Part shown: in pieces, positions 1 through 12,500 of the stretch
Position numbering within the stretch: position 1 is the stretch's first letter
How the letters are laid out: each line of letters starts with the position of its first letter
Assembly: GCF_019399895.1 (NCBI RefSeq)
Contig: NC_091882.1
Span: forward strand, 124,001 to 188,000
Direction: 5' to 3'
DNA from: Cardiocondyla obscurior
Lineage: Eukaryota > Arthropoda > Insecta > Hymenoptera > Formicidae
Length of the DNA: 64,000 nucleotides
Made by a program: the position numbers and the translations under genes
The notes under the pieces: generated by a model
The model's database searches: none
Seen by the model: the letters and a program-made list of their open reading frames with translations, nothing else
Told to the model about the DNA's origin: nothing

Positions 1-907
1 TGACGTGCAGCGTCGTGAATTTTCGGAAATGATGACCGTGACAACTCACACGCAAACAATGCTCGGTGAGTACCTTATTTCCTTTAATTTTATTCATAAT
101 TATTGCAATATAATTGCAATTTAGTATGATAGATTTAAAAGGATGCATTTAAGAAAAGGAATAATTCGGTCAACAATTCTTGAAGAAAATAGGCAAATTT
201 TAAAATATATTTTCTCATAAAAATAAACAGATAAAAAATTTCTTTATATATACAAAATTATAAGTTTTATATTTTTTATAGTTGAAAGAACTTGTGTACT
301 TTTAAGCGAACATCTCATAGCAAAACAGTTCAATAACATTTGATATGTTGTCTTTGTAGATGACGTAGTGCATCATGATAATTGCACCAGTGACTTCGCT
401 CATCATGATGTAAGAATGCTTCTTTAATTTGTATAACTGTGTATTAGCTTGAATAATTAACATATTAATATCTCATTTAAAAAGATTAATAATAACCATA
501 TTAACATACTTTTTAGTTATTTCATAAGAGTAATAATTTTATCACTCTTATGTATATCACTTAACATACTTTTAAAGAATACTGTGAAATATTTAAAACC
601 TACAAAATAAATTTTAATTAATAAAGATTCTTTTACTGAATCTTTAATAAATTAAAAATAATTTTTTTCGTTAAATAGGTGATCGAATGTATTACAAATT
701 CATGACTGAATCAGCTGACATACTTACAGCATATTGCTACCGTTGTGTTGTTAATACTTTTAAACTTTATCCTCTTCTATTTGAAATTTATACTAAATAT
801 ATTTTATTTGTTAGCAGGAGTTTACTGACGCACATAGAGAAACGGCTCCAGACGGAGAGTCGGAAAATCTTGAAAAAACCGAAGTTATGGGCGACAGCGT
901 TGGTTGA
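1..907 (+). CDS. 3' end of an unrecognised protein-coding gene (partial)
   Basis: Three exons are supported by splice signals and matching phases. The first runs from the window edge to 64 (donor GTGAGT at 65). The second is 360-409 (acceptor TTGTAG, donor GTAAGA). The last is 818-907 (acceptor TTAGCAG) and ends in TGA at 905-907. The joined peptide is acidic and His/Asp-rich, passing through DDVVHHDNCTSDFAHHD into EFTDAHRETAPDGESENLEK and ending MGDSVG. It has no recognisable domain and looks like a disordered C-terminal tail. Without the middle exon's donor, translation would stop a few codons later, so an alternative short end is possible. AATAAA occurs near 1,290. The upstream gene body lies outside the window, so I cannot name it. 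Confidence 0.5.
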
Positions 908-3900
908 AACAGCTGAGAAACTATCTATTGATTACATCTTTCCTGATGCGGTGCATTTTACGAGCGGTGCTGGAACGCTTTCGTATAACGGGAGAAATCA
1001 AAATTATTTGTAAAAAGAAAAACGGACGACGCATATACATGCAAACACATATTGCATATAATTATCTTGAACGATATAGTCGTAAACAACAGGAAGAAGC
1101 AAAAGTTGTTAGCTGTTTTATTTAATTCTTTGTAATTCTTAGGAATTTTAATGAAATGTTGTAAAATGTGAGATACGTTCTGCAGATTTAATTTATTGTG
1201 TTTACAAACAATCCGTATTTCTTCAGAATGTGTATTTTTTTCACTATTGTTTATGTTATACAAAATTCTATCTTTGTGCAATGTAATTTCAATAAAATTC
1301 GTGACTCATTAATATAACCATTTTTTAAAATATAAACTCATAAAAAAATAACTTGCTGGTGTATCAGACAATATATCCCCAACTTACTACATTAAATGTA
1401 ATGAGTAATATAATTGTGATTAACTATATAACATATAATATCATTAAACACGTTTCGTAAATAGTATCACTTTAAAAAAATAATAATAAATCGATTAATT
1501 GCATTTTATATTCATATTTTTTTAAATAAAATGTTTTTCGAAAATATTTAACAATAAAACAGCTAACTCTTTGTCATATTCCTGTATTTATTAAAAAATG
1601 TATCGATAATTAATACCTTTACCAAAGATTTTATGTAAATGGATTTACATAAATTGTACTAATCTCTCAAATGCAACTTTTTGTACATCATTGCGTTGCG
1701 TTACAAACTGAGTCCTGTATATTATTCTGCTATTATTTTGAAAAGGAAGTCTATATGCAAAAAAGAAAATTAAAAAAGAAAGAAGAAGCAAGGAAAAATT
1801 TGTAAAAATTTTTGATATAATTATTAATTGGCTGTTGTTAATTCTTTTATAGTTATTAGTTTGTATATTACTGTAAGTATACAAATTTGCATTTCAGTTA
1901 TTTAAAAAACAATAAAATAACTAAGAAAAGATTTGGATTTTTTATCTTGAAATTAATCATTAAATGTAATCATTAAAGATATAGAAAGATGCCTTTGCGA
2001 GATTTTAAAGAAAAAAAAAGTACATACAGTGAATGCAGAATGTTGTTTTTATATCTTTATAAAGTCATGTACTCAATAGGTATCATTTACAAACGATCCT
2101 AATATACTTCCAAATCTTATATCGATTTGGAGCATTTGTAAACGGAATAAATGAAAAATATATAAAGATAATACAATTACGAAGACTCGTTACGTATAAT
2201 CTGTAGGAGAGATTTGCAGGTCTGTAGATTCAATTTTGCATAATTCACGACTTCCATAACTCGAGGGCTTCGTTAATTTAAGCATCGAAATATCTGCGAA
2301 TTATTCCAGTATCTAAGATTCTATGAATTCTAAATTTTCTAAATTTTACTTTAAGAAATTCACAGTTTTGTGGCACAAAGGCTATAAAACTCTGCACAAA
2401 AACTACATTTTTTTAAAGATACACATGTCTCGGAATGTAGGAATTCAAGAATCTTTAATTACAAATAAATGACTTTATGAAATAGAATATAATTTATGTA
2501 CTTAAAATTAATTTTTTTACGCATAATACACATATTTATATGCAACATATATATAAACATATATAGCAGACATGTATAATATTTAATAATTGGTATCTTC
2601 GTGGTAGGATGTCTCAAAATAATTCTATGAAATACCCTGTATAAGATGTGTACCAAAATTTTGTGAATGTCGAGAATTGCAGCATCATTTTAGCATTACT
2701 GCGAACATAGTATTGTAATAGATTTCAGGTGCGATAAAACGTAAAAAGACATCCTTTGTCGATCTTGCTAGTAATAAGTAAAATTGTATTAACATTTCAA
2801 TTTTCAGTAATTTATAATTGAACTGCGAAATATTGATATAAATGCATATCTTTTTGACATTTTTTATATGAATTAATACGTAATTTATGTGACATGTGTT
2901 GTTCTTTTATGTGGAAAATTCGTAGAATGAGATTATTCTGTAAGGAATATTTTAAAAGTTTATAATAGCAATTGACTTGCTAAACGCAAGGAAATATATA
3001 TAACGATAGCATTTTATATCCATGTAAATGATTTTATATTAACGGAATTTGATAAAACGTATTTACAAAATATAGTATAAAGCTAAATCAATTTGGTACA
3101 TTGTATAGGAATGTAAAACAAATATGCAAGCGATTATTAATATGAAATGTTTCATATATATGCATGCATGCTTTTTTATTAAGGCTTTTGATTATTTATC
3201 ATTATTATCTCAGGTTGTGACATCGTAAATGAGACACCACGCAATAAAATTTCTTGCAAAGTATATTCATATTTAGAGAAATATTTTGCAATAAAACAAT
3301 TTGCAATTGATAAAATAGACTTATAAAATATAATTTAGAACTTTCCCAAACAAAAAAAATTTTAAATAAGTTTTATTAATTATTTCTACCAATTTTCTAT
3401 TCTGTCGTCAACATTGCTTCATTAAAACACATTATGAAATAAATATATTTTGCAAGAAATTTTTTTTTAATGCATGTTTTTACCTCTGACGTCAAAATCT
3501 GAGATGGTAGTGACGAATGACCAGAAGATTTAATAAAGAAGTGTAGTTACATGAAATATTAATATAAAGTATCTCGAGCAAAAACATACTATATAAATTA
3601 CTAGACATAATTAACAAGATAAACAAAATTCTTTCAAACTGAATACGATTTAGGTCATTTAAGATCATGAGATCAAAAACGTTTGATCTTTTTTACTTTC
3701 AACTTTCTTTCTTTTACAATAATTAAATAGATTTATATTAATTATTGCAGAAAGGACTCATCTACTTACATAAAATCTTTGTTACTATAGAAAACACACG
3801 TAATCCCTAATAATGGTATGCGAAAACCATTACAAATGCAATTGTATATGTATAAAATATTTAATTACATCATAGACGATATTATTTTATTATATTAATA

Positions 3901-4470
3901 TTATTGTATTAAAGCAGTTATTGATTTATAATTCTTTGTACTCGTCTTTTTAATATCGATTATGTATATGGACTTTAAAAAGATACTGTTGCATTAAGGA
4001 AAGGAAGAAGACAAGAGACGTGAAATAATAAAGAAATGCTTTTAACTCTTGTAATGCGTAACTTTATACGTTATAACAATTATATATTTATAAATACATA
4101 TAAAAGTAGTATTTATAAACGTTGTCTTAGTTTTTAATAGTTTATTAATATCACAAACCTGTTTGTTTTAGGTGCATTTCTTAACTTATACAATATATAA
4201 GTTAGATTGAAATACATTGTTTCTGAAAATAGAGAGCGAATTACAGATGTGCTCGGAAAGCCACGGTAATCCACCGCAGTCCCGTGGAGAACACTTTTCC
4301 TGTCAGGATACGTTCGGTTTATGAAGAAAAAGTAGCACCACGTGCTTTGGCATTTACCAATTCGCTTCGGGAGCATCCCGCTTTTTCTTCATCGAAGAAC
4401 AGGCGATTGACGATAAATTTCGCCGATGTTTAGCTTAGTGGACGTGCTCGACCTGCTGACGGTGGGGGTT
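908..4470. other. AT-rich intergenic region
   Basis: About 3.5 kb of strongly AT-rich DNA with many short A/T runs. It contains a possible polyadenylation signal for the upstream gene near 1,290. Short ORFs on both strands are low-complexity and show no splice context or recognisable motif. Around 4,230-4,400 the base composition becomes more GC-rich just before the next promoter. I see no gene, RNA or mobile element here. Confidence 0.6.
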
Positions 4471-4476
4471 TTGGCT

Positions 4477-4483
4477 TATATAG
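4477..4483 (+). promoter_or_regulatory. TATA box of the C16orf89-like gene
   Basis: TATATAG lies in the context GGCTTATATAGACTGC, 55 bases before the ATG at 4,532. Transcription would start about 25-30 bases downstream, near 4,505-4,510, giving a 5' UTR of only about 25 bases. The spacing fits a focused TATA promoter for a secreted protein. The start site itself is inferred. Confidence 0.5.
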
Positions 4484-4531
4484 ACTGCGTGCAAATGAAA
4501 CTCGTCGGTTTTTCTTTACATAGCTGCCCCG

Positions 4532-6433
4532 ATGGAAACTAGAACTCCAGGATGTCCCAGTGTCCTCGGGATTCTTCTTCTGCTCGTCTGCTTTTCGTTC
4601 CGCTCCGACGCGGCGTTCGATCCAAAAAGTTTCCGTGAGTGAATTAATGGCAAAGGGCATTGTGGCGTAATATAACAGTGACACGCCGAAATAAAGTATT
4701 CTTATCGTTTCAGAACAAAAACTAATTGCTTTAGAAAAAGCTCTCGATTATATGAACGGCAGACCCGAGCAGATGAATCTGGACGCTGCTTTTGGCGTTA
4801 CCTTAACCGAAGGTAAATAATAAAATCGTAATCATGAATTAGAATTATTAAGCAACGAGTTACGTTAAATAATTTGATATTTTCAATAAAAAATTTAGCA
4901 AATTATAATTTTTTAAATATATAATTTTAATTACAATTTTACAATAAATACGTAAAAAAAAATCCTTATTTAAATTGTTTCATGTACATTTTATTTCAGA
5001 TAAAGTTGTTAATAGATTTATCGTTTTCCATTAAAACAGCTAATTTGATAGCGGCGCTTCTACACGAAAACGTGCAATATCTGGAAGATAAATTTTTCAT
5101 CGCACTTAAAGAAATGGTCGTTCTCTCCGATTTGACTCGAAGGAACTTGATAATGACTATTGCTCCGAAGAATGAAACTGTATTTTTAAGTAAGCACCAC
5201 GAATTTATAATTCATATAAAAGAAAAAAAACTTTATTCTTCTATATATATATTTTTTTTTTTTTTTCTTTTATGTTACGTCAATCAAGGTTTGTCAGATT
5301 TTAAAGTTTTACAGTGCTAACGACTTTGAGCAATCCCAATATGTGGATTAAACCTATATCGTGGACGAAGGTGCTTTCGAGACCGAGATCTAATTCTAGT
5401 CGATTATTAACTTATCGGGAAGTTATTCGGTCGATGCGACATGGAACTCCCGTCGAAACGGAAAGCGACGAGTGTTTAATTAAAATTGTACGCAACAGTT
5501 TGAAGGGGAAATGCAAAATTCCTCCCACTTGCGTCGCAACATTGGCGAAGGAGGATGATACCACCGGATATCCTCTCACGCACAGGCTGCTCATCGTTCA
5601 AGTCGCTAAAGCGGTGAGCAAGATGTTAATTATTTAGTTAAATCAATTTAAATCGTTACGCTTCTCTTTTGCTTTACATTCACTACGTCACAAGTTTAAT
5701 TGATATTAAATTTTTTTTTTTTTAATATCTGGTTCAGTTAGGATGCAAGGAGGCCACGTCGTCGCCGCTTTTCTCTTTGATACCTGCGTATTGCGGGAAA
5801 ATCTTTCAGGATCTCATTAATCTTGAAACGTGGAACTTCCCAGATGTTGCGAGGGATCTTATGTTGGAACAAAGTGCGTGCACTTTCTATATTAATTCTT
5901 TAATAAGTCCGCCTCGCGTATATGCGCGTTTAATAACATGTGTTTAAAATTAAATTATTAATCAGTTAATTTAATTTTTTTTTTTTTTAATACTTTTAGT
6001 CGTTCTGTGTGGAATGGAGGGTTATCACGGATTTGTTAATAAACATTATGAAGATGTAATATTAAGCTGGCCTCATTGGAGCGGTTGCTTCGGTGTATTC
6101 GGGTAATTATTCATGCATTATAAATATATTTTTATATGTAAAAAATATACAGACTACGTCATGTATCTCAAGTGAGCTTAATATGCATTTGCGTGTTTAA
6201 TGCATTAATATTAAAGTTTCTACGTGCCTTTATTGCATAACGTATAAAAAAAAGAAAATATTGCGAAGTACAAACGTGTTAAATGTTTTAGATATTCCGA
6301 CGGACACAAAATCACTCGGCGGTCGTCATCGATGACCGATTTTGGATGCGATAATCATATGACAAGCATTGCCGCAGCGAGTCTCGCCGTATTTATTAGA
6401 GAAAATATAGAAAATGCTTTCGGTAGACTTTAA
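4532..6433 (+). CDS. secreted protein of the C16orf89/UPF0764 (DUF4735-like) family
   Basis: Seven exons join into 343 codons with every phase closing: 4532-4634, 4714-4812, 5040-5189, 5315-5613, 5738-5873, 6000-6102, 6292-6433. The protein starts with a signal peptide (hydrophobic core VLGILLLLVCFSF, residues about 11-23). The C-terminal half holds the most conserved-looking blocks: CGMEGYHGF, a Trp-rich stretch ending WSGCFGVFG, and DFGCDNHMTSIAAASLAVF near the end. The order of these blocks and the spaced cysteines resemble the secreted C16orf89 family, whose function is poorly known. That assignment is by memory of the family and was not searched. For exon 3 the acceptor at 5,038-5,039 was chosen because an earlier AG at 4,998-4,999 would give an in-frame stop. 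The gene lies alone, after a TATA promoter, facing the convergent minus-strand gene at 7,062. Confidence 0.6.
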
Positions 6434-7061
6434 ACTTATTTTTCTATTTGAAGCTTAAAAGCGTATAAAAAGCATGTTTCTGATTCCTCGACAACCGCTG
6501 TAATTAATAATTATTTAATACTTTCATCGCTCGAAAGCAGAACTCTTAAAAATTACAGTTATTAATTTTATTCGTTAGACAAATTAATTAATAGTAGTTA
6601 TAATAAATACGTAATGTACAAATGTCTTAAATTATGCTTATTTTACGCAAATAACGAGATATTTTTGTGAGAGAAGTCGGTGTAACTCGAAATACATATA
6701 TCTCATGCTTTGGTGCGAATAATAACTTCAACAGGAATATCTTTACAATGCTGTTTGTATAAACTTTTCCTTTACTGTTAACATAAAAAAAAAAAAATAT
6801 TCCCGCGTCGTTATTCCAATAAATAATAACTATAATTAATTAAAAAAAAAAAAATATATATATATATCGGTTTTAGTTTTGCGTTATTTGGTGAAAACAA
6901 TATGAATCACCGCTACTTAATTGCGACGAACCGCGTTGTGAGTCGACACGTTTATAAATTTTTATACAAGCGGTAGGAGTTGTACTGTGATCACCACGTT
7001 GTTCTCCAAGACTGCTTACGCAGACAGGCCCCGATCAAGTTTATAAATTCAATCCTTGTTC
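6434..7061. other. short convergent 3' intergenic region
   Basis: AT-rich sequence between two genes that converge (the plus gene ends at 6,433, the minus gene at 7,062). It contains AATAAA near 6,602 and 6,820 that could serve the plus gene, several long A runs, and an AT repeat near 6,854-6,868. No coding potential seen. Confidence 0.6.
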
Positions 7062-9553
7062 TCATGCTCGCCGATAATTGTACGGTTTTCCATAAGGACC
7101 CATTCTTTTATTCATTTTCTCGATCCTCAACTCCTGGAAATAGCTGTACACGACTAGCCACATGTACGTGTATATCACTGCAACAGTTAAAAACAATATT
7201 AATTGCTTGGTTTGTTTTATTTTGAGGTAAGGATGCCTCGAGCTCGCCGAGTGTAACGTAAACGTAAACAAATCAACTCGACATTGAGCTCGACGCGGCG
7301 AGAAGTTCAGTGTGAGAAGGACAGCGATCAATTGACGATCGAGTCTATCGACTGTCTCACTTCTTTTACGCGGTTGTCTCTTTTTCTCTAAGGGCCGAAA
7401 TCTCTAATGGCCATTTTAGTCTAGTTGCGGTGGCCCGAGCGCGAGGACGTGTTGCTAATCGTTCCGCAACTTCGCGTATTTTCGACCGCGGACAGGCAAT
7501 TTTCGCGTACGAACGAGTGTCGACGTCGTCGGCTCGGGAACGGGCGATCATTTTCTGCACGTCTGAGTTATCCCAATCGTCGTTCCGTGCTTCGTTTCAT
7601 GCATCGAAAAAGTGTTCTGGAACGACAAGGTTACATGGCGGGTGCAGCAAGCGCAGCGCGCGCGGAGCGTCCGGCGTGAATTGCGCGGCGATTGCGTCGG
7701 GCATTTCCGATTACCGGGCTCCCATTACAATTTTCTTCGGCAGGTTCCGGCGAACGCCATCTTCAAAGCGTGAGATCTGCACCTCGCCCGCCTTCTTCGT
7801 CGCGGTCGAAGTTCTCGTCCCGTTATCGAGCAAGTGTCCTTTGCGGAACTTGAGGAAAACAAAGTGCCCGGGGAGCATTCGTATCGCAGCCCGTCTCGTT
7901 CGCCTGCTTGACGCAAGTTTTTCGGACACGAACATTGACAGTGCAAATTCAAGAAAACAAAGTGCCTGGGGAACATTCGTATCGCAGCCCGTCTCGTTCG
8001 CCTGCTTGACGCAAGTTTTTCGGACACGAACATTGACCGTGCAAATTCAAGAAAACAAAGTGCCTGGGGAACATTCGTATCGCGGCCCGTCTCGTTCGCC
8101 TGCTTGACGCAAGTTTTTCGGACACGAACATTGACAGTGCAAATTCAAGAAAACAAAGTGCCTGGGGAACATTCGTATCGCGGCCCGTCTCGTTCGCCTG
8201 CTTGACGCAAGTTTTTCGGACACGAACATTGACAGTGCAAATTCAAGAAAACAAAGTGCCTGGGGAACATTCGTATCGCGGCCCGTCTCGTTCGCCTGCT
8301 TGACGCAAGTTTTTCGGACACGAACATTGAGAGTGCAAATTTATTACAGCAGATATAATCGCCCATCGCGCTTCTTAATTTTATTCGTAAACGTTCGTCG
8401 CGACAATCCACCGGTCGTTCTTTCGGTCGTTCGTCTCGCGAGTGAGTGTCAGTGATTAGCGATCGTGATTGTGAAAAAGAGCAGAGCAGTGTGATATAGT
8501 GTCGAGTGATTTAAAGTGCTACGACGCGTCAGGATTAATTCGGAATGCTGCTACGACGCGTCAGGATAATTCGGAATGCTGCTACGACACGCCAGGATAA
8601 TTCGGAATCCTGCCACGAAAGACGGGAAGGAAGGAAGGAAGGAAGGAAGGATGAAAAATAACCTGACCTAATCTAACCGGAAGACACAAAGGTAAGTGCA
8701 TTGACAACACGTCATTGACCGTAGATCACTCGATTGTGATTATCATAAAGGAGTTATAACAATTGATTAATGTCCGAATGTACTGACACGCGGGAATTAG
8801 GATCTTTAGAAAAACAGCGCGCGCTACACGCCCGCATGGTTTCTTCTAGTGATTGATAAAAAATTTTATCAAAGATATCTAAACGTTAATTAAAGCGTAA
8901 GGGGTGTTAAATACTCACAGACAGCAATTAGACCGAATATGAGCCATAGAATGCCATTAAGAACTTCGCTATTGACGAAGAACATAATCGCGGTGTAAAG
9001 AATGCTCACGAGAAGACCAATGACTAACATAAGGCCCAAAACCACCCACGGCAGCATCATAAACGTATTTTTCTAAAAATTAAAACGACATTATTAGTAT
9101 TACATTCGGTTCATAAATTAATATCAAGCGAGCCATAAATTTTTATTGCAATTAAAATATTTAATTTCCTTTTAACTCAATTGATTTTCTTATCGCAAAT
9201 TTCATTGTATTGTTCGCACGAAAATACGACGTGAGAGATCTTTTCTTACCCTTAAAGCGCCGATTATAAGCAGCGTAGAAATTAAAATAGTCATGCAAAG
9301 ATTGATCGCAAAGATAATCTTTACAGCCGTCTTGTCTAAGATGTCGATAATTATCGTTTTCCATTCTACGTTCGCAGTGAAGATCAGGATCAAAGAAATC
9401 ACGGCCAATATCTGAGCAAAGTAAATTTATATCTGTAGTTACGAAATCACGCGCCAGCTGCGAGAATAATTGTATACTCACGATACCACATACTCCGCTG
9501 AAAATGGTTCCCGTTTTCAGGGAACAACATCTGCAACAGGTCGTTAGCTGCAT
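7062..9553 (-). CDS. small four-transmembrane protein (insect tetraspan, DUF4728/Pasiflora-like)
   Basis: Four coding exons in minus order: 9482-9553, 9250-9411, 8919-9072, 7062-7177. They join into 167 residues with matching phases (0, 0, 1). The N-terminus carries a cysteine cluster CCRCCSLKTG, followed by four hydrophobic segments at about residues 15-37, 53-77, 82-108 and 113-140. The protein ends in a basic tail (EKMNKRMG...YNYRRA). A short cysteine-rich N-terminus plus four helices fits the arthropod tetraspan families that include Drosophila Pasiflora and Fire exit (septate-junction proteins). Assignment to a named subfamily is inference. An acceptor (CTTTTAG) directly precedes the ATG, so 5' non-coding exons must lie upstream; two candidates are listed near 12.8 and 14.5 kb. 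The last intron (7,178-8,918) contains the 98-bp tandem array. Confidence 0.75.
7852..8341. repeat. tandem array of five 98-bp units
   Basis: The motif AAAGTGCC recurs at exact 98-base spacing (AGTGCC at 7,863, 7,961, 8,059, 8,157 and 8,255). Each unit contains ATTCGTATCGC(A/G)GCCCGT, CTTGACGCAAG and GGACACGAACATTGA. Copies 2-5 are nearly identical. The first is more diverged (CCCGGGGAGC instead of CCTGGGGAAC), so the array probably grew by recent duplication. It sits in CpG-rich DNA inside the last intron of the minus-strand tetraspan gene and just upstream of a plus-strand non-coding exon candidate. Since 98 is not a multiple of three, it is not a coding repeat. Confidence 0.95.
8519..8612. 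repeat. three-copy 31-32-bp minisatellite
   Basis: Units begin at 8,519, 8,551 and 8,582 with CTACGAC(G/A)CG(T/C)CAGGAT followed by AATTCGGAAT. The first copy has one extra T; the third has substitutions (CACGCC, CCTG). It lies within the candidate 5' exon, so if that exon is real the repeat is transcribed. Confidence 0.85.
8625..8651. repeat. (GGAA)n microsatellite
   Basis: About six to seven consecutive GGAA repeats, 13 bases downstream of the minisatellite and 40 bases before the candidate donor at 8,691. GGAA is the core of ETS-factor sites, but nothing here shows binding. Confidence 0.9.
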
Positions 9554-12500
9554 TCTAAAAGCAATACATTTATATACAATATAATTCTACTCATTTATTG
9601 TGTCAATGAAACATTAGTATAATCAAATGACATTTTCTACCACGTAACTCCTCGACGAAGGAGATAAATTAGCAACAGGCAATTAAGTCGCAGAAATGAG
9701 CCTTTCGTTAATCGGGAACGTCGATGGGAACGAAAAAAGAATTCTACTTTTAAATCGGTGCCGGTTTTCTTTTTACGCGGCCACCTCGATCGAAATAGAT
9801 CCGAAGCTACTTTGCATAATTCCGCCGCGTATCAGCCACACCCGCACCTCACCCACCGTAATCGCGAAACGATGACGCGACGGCGGGTTACGGAATATTG
9901 GGCGATGATGCGACGCGAGATGATCCGGTCTCGCCGTATCGCCAACGTACGTCGTATACGCGTCGTTAATTCATGTTATATCGAGGATCGAGGGAAATTT
10001 AGGTCATTGGCATGTGCCGGCGCGCGCTCACGTCTATTTCAGACATTTAGGCGAGTCGCGTGTTCGCCGTCGCTGACCTTCCTTCCGGCGTTTATTATTA
10101 TTTCTGCAACACCCGGGGGATCCGATATCCGGCGACGGATTGATACATCCCCTCGTATAGAACGTAAAACCCCCCGTACGACAATCGAAGCTGGCTGTGA
10201 AAATTTAAACGCCACGCGCGACCTCCGTATACATTTATTTTGTTCTCGAGACCGCCGTATTGCCGCGAGTCGCCGTCCGTTTCTCACTTCTGTCCGAGTG
10301 AATAGCAAAATTGAACGAAAGTGGACGCGCTTGGCTCGAACAGCCCGATATTTCTTCACGCTTGTCTCCGATCTGAGATTCTGAGGTCGGCCGCGGGAGT
10401 CACAGCTGCGACAACGCACGGCCGACCAAGCTCCGCTCGAGGTCTTCCGATCCTCATAAGGAAACGCGTCTCTCCCGGCCCTGCCACGCGTTTTACTTCG
10501 TGTAAAAAGCCACCTCGTCACTGGCCGATTAAGATTACCTTGGTGGTTCACGGTGAATCGACGTCTGTACTTGACCGACACTCGAAAGCGTAGCTCTCGA
10601 AAAAAAAAAAGGCATCGGACTTTGAAAGGCTTCAATACCATTTTCAACCATCTCGATTTGGAAAGAAAAAACCATTTAAAAAAAAAACAGTTTCTTACGC
10701 TTTTTATCAAATAAAAGAAAATTGTCTAGAGAGAATATGGAACAATTAAATTACACGGTCAGTTAGCGGCGAGAATATCGTTTCGTGTTGGATTAATCGG
10801 TGGAAAGCTTTTTTTAAAGTCTATATAAAGTCGAGCCGAACTGGTACCGTGCTCTATCGATTCGCAGGAATAGAACGAATTAAGATATCAGACGATACGT
10901 GAGATAAAAGTTTCTTAAATCGTAATGTTCACGACCTGACGCGAGTTACTGCTGTTAATAGGCGAGCAAGACCGCTTAGCTTCTAGGTGCATCCCGGAAG
11001 AACGCACTTTGTGTTGGTGAAACGCGCGATTCTATCCGGCCCGCGCAAAAAGTAATGATTGCGTCACCGCACAAGAGATCACTGTGATGCACACGAGGGA
11101 TCATTTTCCTAAAGAGCGCGATGCGTTTTAAATGTCGGTATTATGCAGTCGGCTTTCGAGCTCCTCGATTAAACGAGACGTTTGCGTAACCGCCGTTTCC
11201 GTAGGCACGATTATTAATGACACGATTGTCAATTACGAAAGTAGATAACACACGTGTTTACGTTGAATTACGGATCCAGTAATGGATTCATAAGCGTTCG
11301 CGCAAATATTAGTTGGCATAAACGACGGGTTCGGCCGCGCATACGCTCCGAAAGGAGCGCACTCCGATTAATTCCAGCTTCAACGCTTTGTTTATATAAT
11401 TCTTTCACTCCTTGCAAATCGCATTTCGTTAACAGAAGTCTTGCGAAAGACATCGCCGCGATCAACGCGGTTCGCGTTAAATTTAGGCGGTGAGTAAGCC
11501 ACGCGCGAAAAAAAAGAAAAAAAAAAAAAAGAGTCACCGTTTAAAAATACGATAGGCATTCGATTGATTCGCCAAATCGACCGGCATCGGTTTTCTTGAC
11601 CCAGATACGACGATTAATCAAAAGGGAAAGGGAGAGGAAGGGACGACGGAGATATTTCGCGTGTCCTCCATTCGGCAATCAATTAATGTAAGAAGGGGTG
11701 CGGTCTTGTCAAGAGAAACGAAGAACGAAGGAGATCGATACCGCACGATGACCAAAGTTAGGTCGCCTTCAAGACGTTCACCGGTCGATCGTACGCGGTA
11801 AATAAAAAGAATAAAAAAAAATTAAATGAAATACCGTCAATAGAAGCGAATGATTAATAACGTGACAAAAAATTAGATATAAAATTAGAATAAGTTTGTT
11901 TGGTAAAAACGAATACAAGTTTCGCATACGGCGATCGATTTTATTTCTTTCTACAATTGAGAATCTTTAGTAAATTTAATTACACGATTTCTGTTTACGC
12001 GATGAAGAATATTCGCGCGCGAAGTAATAACAGGTTGATTTCTGAAAGCTTTGTCGAATTAATTTCTAAGTCTCATCCTCTTTAATGAGTTTAATAAAGC
12101 CGTCGCGATTCCGCGGAACGCACGCAGAAGTCGCCTCGCGTCATCAGTATTTACGCGTGGAAATGTCAAGTGTCAAGTGATTTTCGTACGAGACATTTCG
12201 TGCCCCAAGCGTACAAAAACACATCGTGACGAGTCGCGTTTTATCATCGATACAGGCACATCTAAAGATTTCGCTGTGTAAAATCGCATATTTTATTTTT
12301 ACACCTTGGTCACGAGAAATGTGCGCGGCCTTCCTTTACCGCTTACGTTAGAACGCAGTTTCTTGTTCTTCGCGACTTTTGCGAAATGCCTTTTTCGAAA
12401 GTCGTCGATATTTCGCGGCGTCTTCCCACACACTAATTTTTTTATCCTCTATTAATGTCGATTAAATTAAAAGATTTGAATTCGCTTAGCGATAAAATAC

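Larger units (their letters stand above)
8451..8691 (+). promoter_or_regulatory. candidate plus-strand promoter and first non-coding exon
   Basis: An arthropod-type initiator TCAGT lies at 8,449-8,453 in a CpG-rich block. The sequence then runs without a convincing ORF to a strong donor (AAAG|GTAAGTGC) after 8,691. This looks like a 5' UTR exon of a plus-strand gene. The obvious candidate is the large membrane protein at 15.6-19.5 kb, whose first coding exon I could not find. The link is inference; RNA reads across 8,691 would test it. Confidence 0.3.

Noticed and set aside
4134..4376. 80-codon minus-strand ORF upstream of the C16orf89-like gene
   Set aside because: No family match recognised, no splice signals, and it overlaps the probable upstream regulatory region of a plus-strand gene.
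4982..5039. Earlier acceptor for exon 3 of the C16orf89-like gene (AG at 4,998-4,999)
   Set aside because: In the required phase it runs into a TAA within twelve codons. The acceptor at 5,038-5,039 keeps the frame and follows a pyrimidine-rich tract.
7845..8345. CRISPR-like appearance of regularly spaced repeats
   Set aside because: The units are directly adjacent, each 98 bases long, with no unique spacers, in a eukaryotic genome. This is a simple tandem array.
9758..10710. Overlapping long ORFs on both strands (208 and 223 codons)
   Set aside because: Both are arginine-rich and mutually overlapping in CpG-rich DNA, with no motif, signal peptide or splice sites. This is typical of non-coding GC-rich sequence.
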